Source: a virus
IMG/VR virus record: IMGVR_UViG_3300022594_000012
Coordinates: 1-38,880 of that record
DNA length: 38,880 nt
Direction: 5' to 3' (one strand)
Position 1 is the stretch's first letter; each line of letters begins with the position of its first letter. The translations under genes were made by a program, and so were the position numbers. This document shows, piece after piece, positions 38,447-38,880 of the stretch. Under the pieces are notes generated by a model. That model was not told the origin of the DNA and did not search any database. It worked only from the letters and a program-made list of their open reading frames with translations.

Positions 38447-38880
38447 ATGGATGAGTTATTCCTATTATCGTTAACTCCATCTGAACTTCGTACTTACTTA
38501 GCGTTACGGCATCTAGCTGATTCTTCTGGCCTCATCAAAGCAACTATGGTTGAACTTGGTGAGGTGACTGGGTATTCTCGTGAGAGCATTCGTCTAGCTG
38601 TTCGTGACCTTGAGAGTCGTGGTTTAGTTCAAACACATCGCACCAAACGCAACCTGGGTAAGTTGTACAAAAATGAGTATCAACTATTGCAAGTTGACTT
38701 GGCATCAACAGCTGTCTATACTGATACTACTAGTCAGCTGACTACAGTAACTACTAAAGCAGTAAATACTTCGTATTTACTGGGGGCTGACGCCCCAAGG
38801 GAGGCAAAAATGAAAAAGGAGATTCTGGTGGGCAAATGGAATCCAGAAGAAGACGACAACATCGCAGGTGTTGGTCGTTT
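38447..38880 (+). CDS. Winged-helix DNA-binding protein, 3' part beyond the window
   Basis: ATG 38447 with AAAGG upstream; the frame stays open to the end of the window (144 codons). Residues about 10-80 form a winged-helix domain: PSELRTYLALRHLADSSG, MVELGEVTGYSRESIRLAVR (recognition helix), and DLESRGLVQTHRTKRNLGK with the wing. The following part is Thr/Ser-rich (TAVYTDTTSQLTTVTTKAVN). An in-frame ATG at 38810 has a near-perfect AAGGGAGG five bases upstream, so a second, shorter product (MKKEILVGKWNPEEDDNIAG) may be made. A phage regulator or replication initiator is likely. It marks the start of non-structural genes. Confidence 0.75.
   Translation, partial: MDELFLLSLTPSELRTYLALRHLADSSGLIKATMVELGEVTGYSRESIRLAVRDLESRGLVQTHRTKRNLGKLYKNEYQLLQVDLASTAVYTDTTSQLTTVTTKAVNTSYLLGADAPREAKMKKEILVGKWNPEEDDNIAGVGR
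38760..38782. promoter_or_regulatory. Perfect 10-bp inverted repeat within the winged-helix gene
   Basis: CAGTAAATAC (38760-38769) and GTATTTACTG (38773-38782) are perfect inverted copies around TTC. As DNA this is a candidate operator; as RNA it is a stable hairpin. It lies inside the winged-helix coding region, just before the second hairpin and the strong internal ribosome site. Confidence 0.65.
38783..38804 (+). promoter_or_regulatory. Second hairpin and strong internal ribosome binding site
   Basis: GGGGC (38783-38787) pairs with GCCCC (38792-38796) around TGAC. AAGGGAGG follows at 38797-38804 and an in-frame ATG at 38810. The two adjacent hairpins could control access to this start. 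Confidence 0.5.

Noticed and set aside
1-38880. tRNA genes, integrase, attachment sites or insertion sequences
   Set aside because: No cloverleaf-like segment, integrase/recombinase motif or terminal inverted repeat with transposase was seen; all gaps are short and accounted for.

Overview
The window is a 38.9 kb piece of a tailed double-stranded DNA phage (Caudoviricetes) with a contractile tail (myovirus type). Nearly all genes are on the + strand, tightly packed with ATGA or TAATG overlaps and AGGAG-type ribosome sites. Diagnostic genes are a large terminase with Walker A/B and a nuclease domain, a portal, a scaffold, an N4-gp56-type major capsid protein, a tail sheath, a gp19-like tube, a tape measure with an M23 peptidase, and a complete set of baseplate genes (LysM, gpD-like hub, gp25-like and J-like wedge, gp5-OB spike, tail protein I). 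The host cannot be read directly. Moderate base composition, a CHAP endolysin and the small basic proteins are compatible with a freshwater actinobacterial host, but this is an inference.

Layout. 1-985: end of an unknown gene, a small alanine-rich protein, CHAP endolysin and a 54-residue two-helix membrane protein (lysis genes). 1036-4926: small accessory genes (acidic repeat protein, membrane/coiled-coil protein, lysine-rich disordered protein, two zinc-ribbon proteins, a probable abundant virion protein, a KTSC-domain protein). 4916-11684: packaging and head genes, ended by a strong terminator at 11699-11749. 11807-19875: connector genes at either end (11807 and 18437) with five fibre-like genes in and next to them. 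19880-21913: a chain of ten very short, overlapping genes, most of them lysine-rich and one HNH-like, closed by a terminator at 21929-21956. 21970-22344: a free-standing HNH endonuclease. 22443-23606: small unknown gene and head-tail joining/tail completion genes. 23648-29584: sheath, tube, assembly chaperone with a likely frameshifted extension, tape measure. 29584-38165: baseplate and baseplate fibre. 38169-38880: a small membrane protein, then a winged-helix regulator that runs off the end, marking a change from structural to regulatory genes.

How it works together. Terminase, portal, scaffold and capsid protein build and fill the head; connector proteins close it; sheath and tube are assembled on a tape measure with help from the chaperone pair; baseplate proteins carry the spike and fibres that recognise and pierce the cell; endolysin and small membrane proteins release progeny.

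Main points for a second look: (1) two families of short beta-rich modules recur in unrelated virion proteins, including a tandem pair inside the tail sheath and one inserted within a fibre N-terminal domain; (2) the chaperone gene overlaps an ATG-less ORF at a TTT-CGG site, suggesting +1 frameshifting; (3) the micro-operon of tiny basic and cysteine-rich proteins; (4) a perfect 10-bp inverted repeat and a second hairpin directly before a strong internal start inside the terminal winged-helix gene; (5) fibre genes embedded among connector genes.
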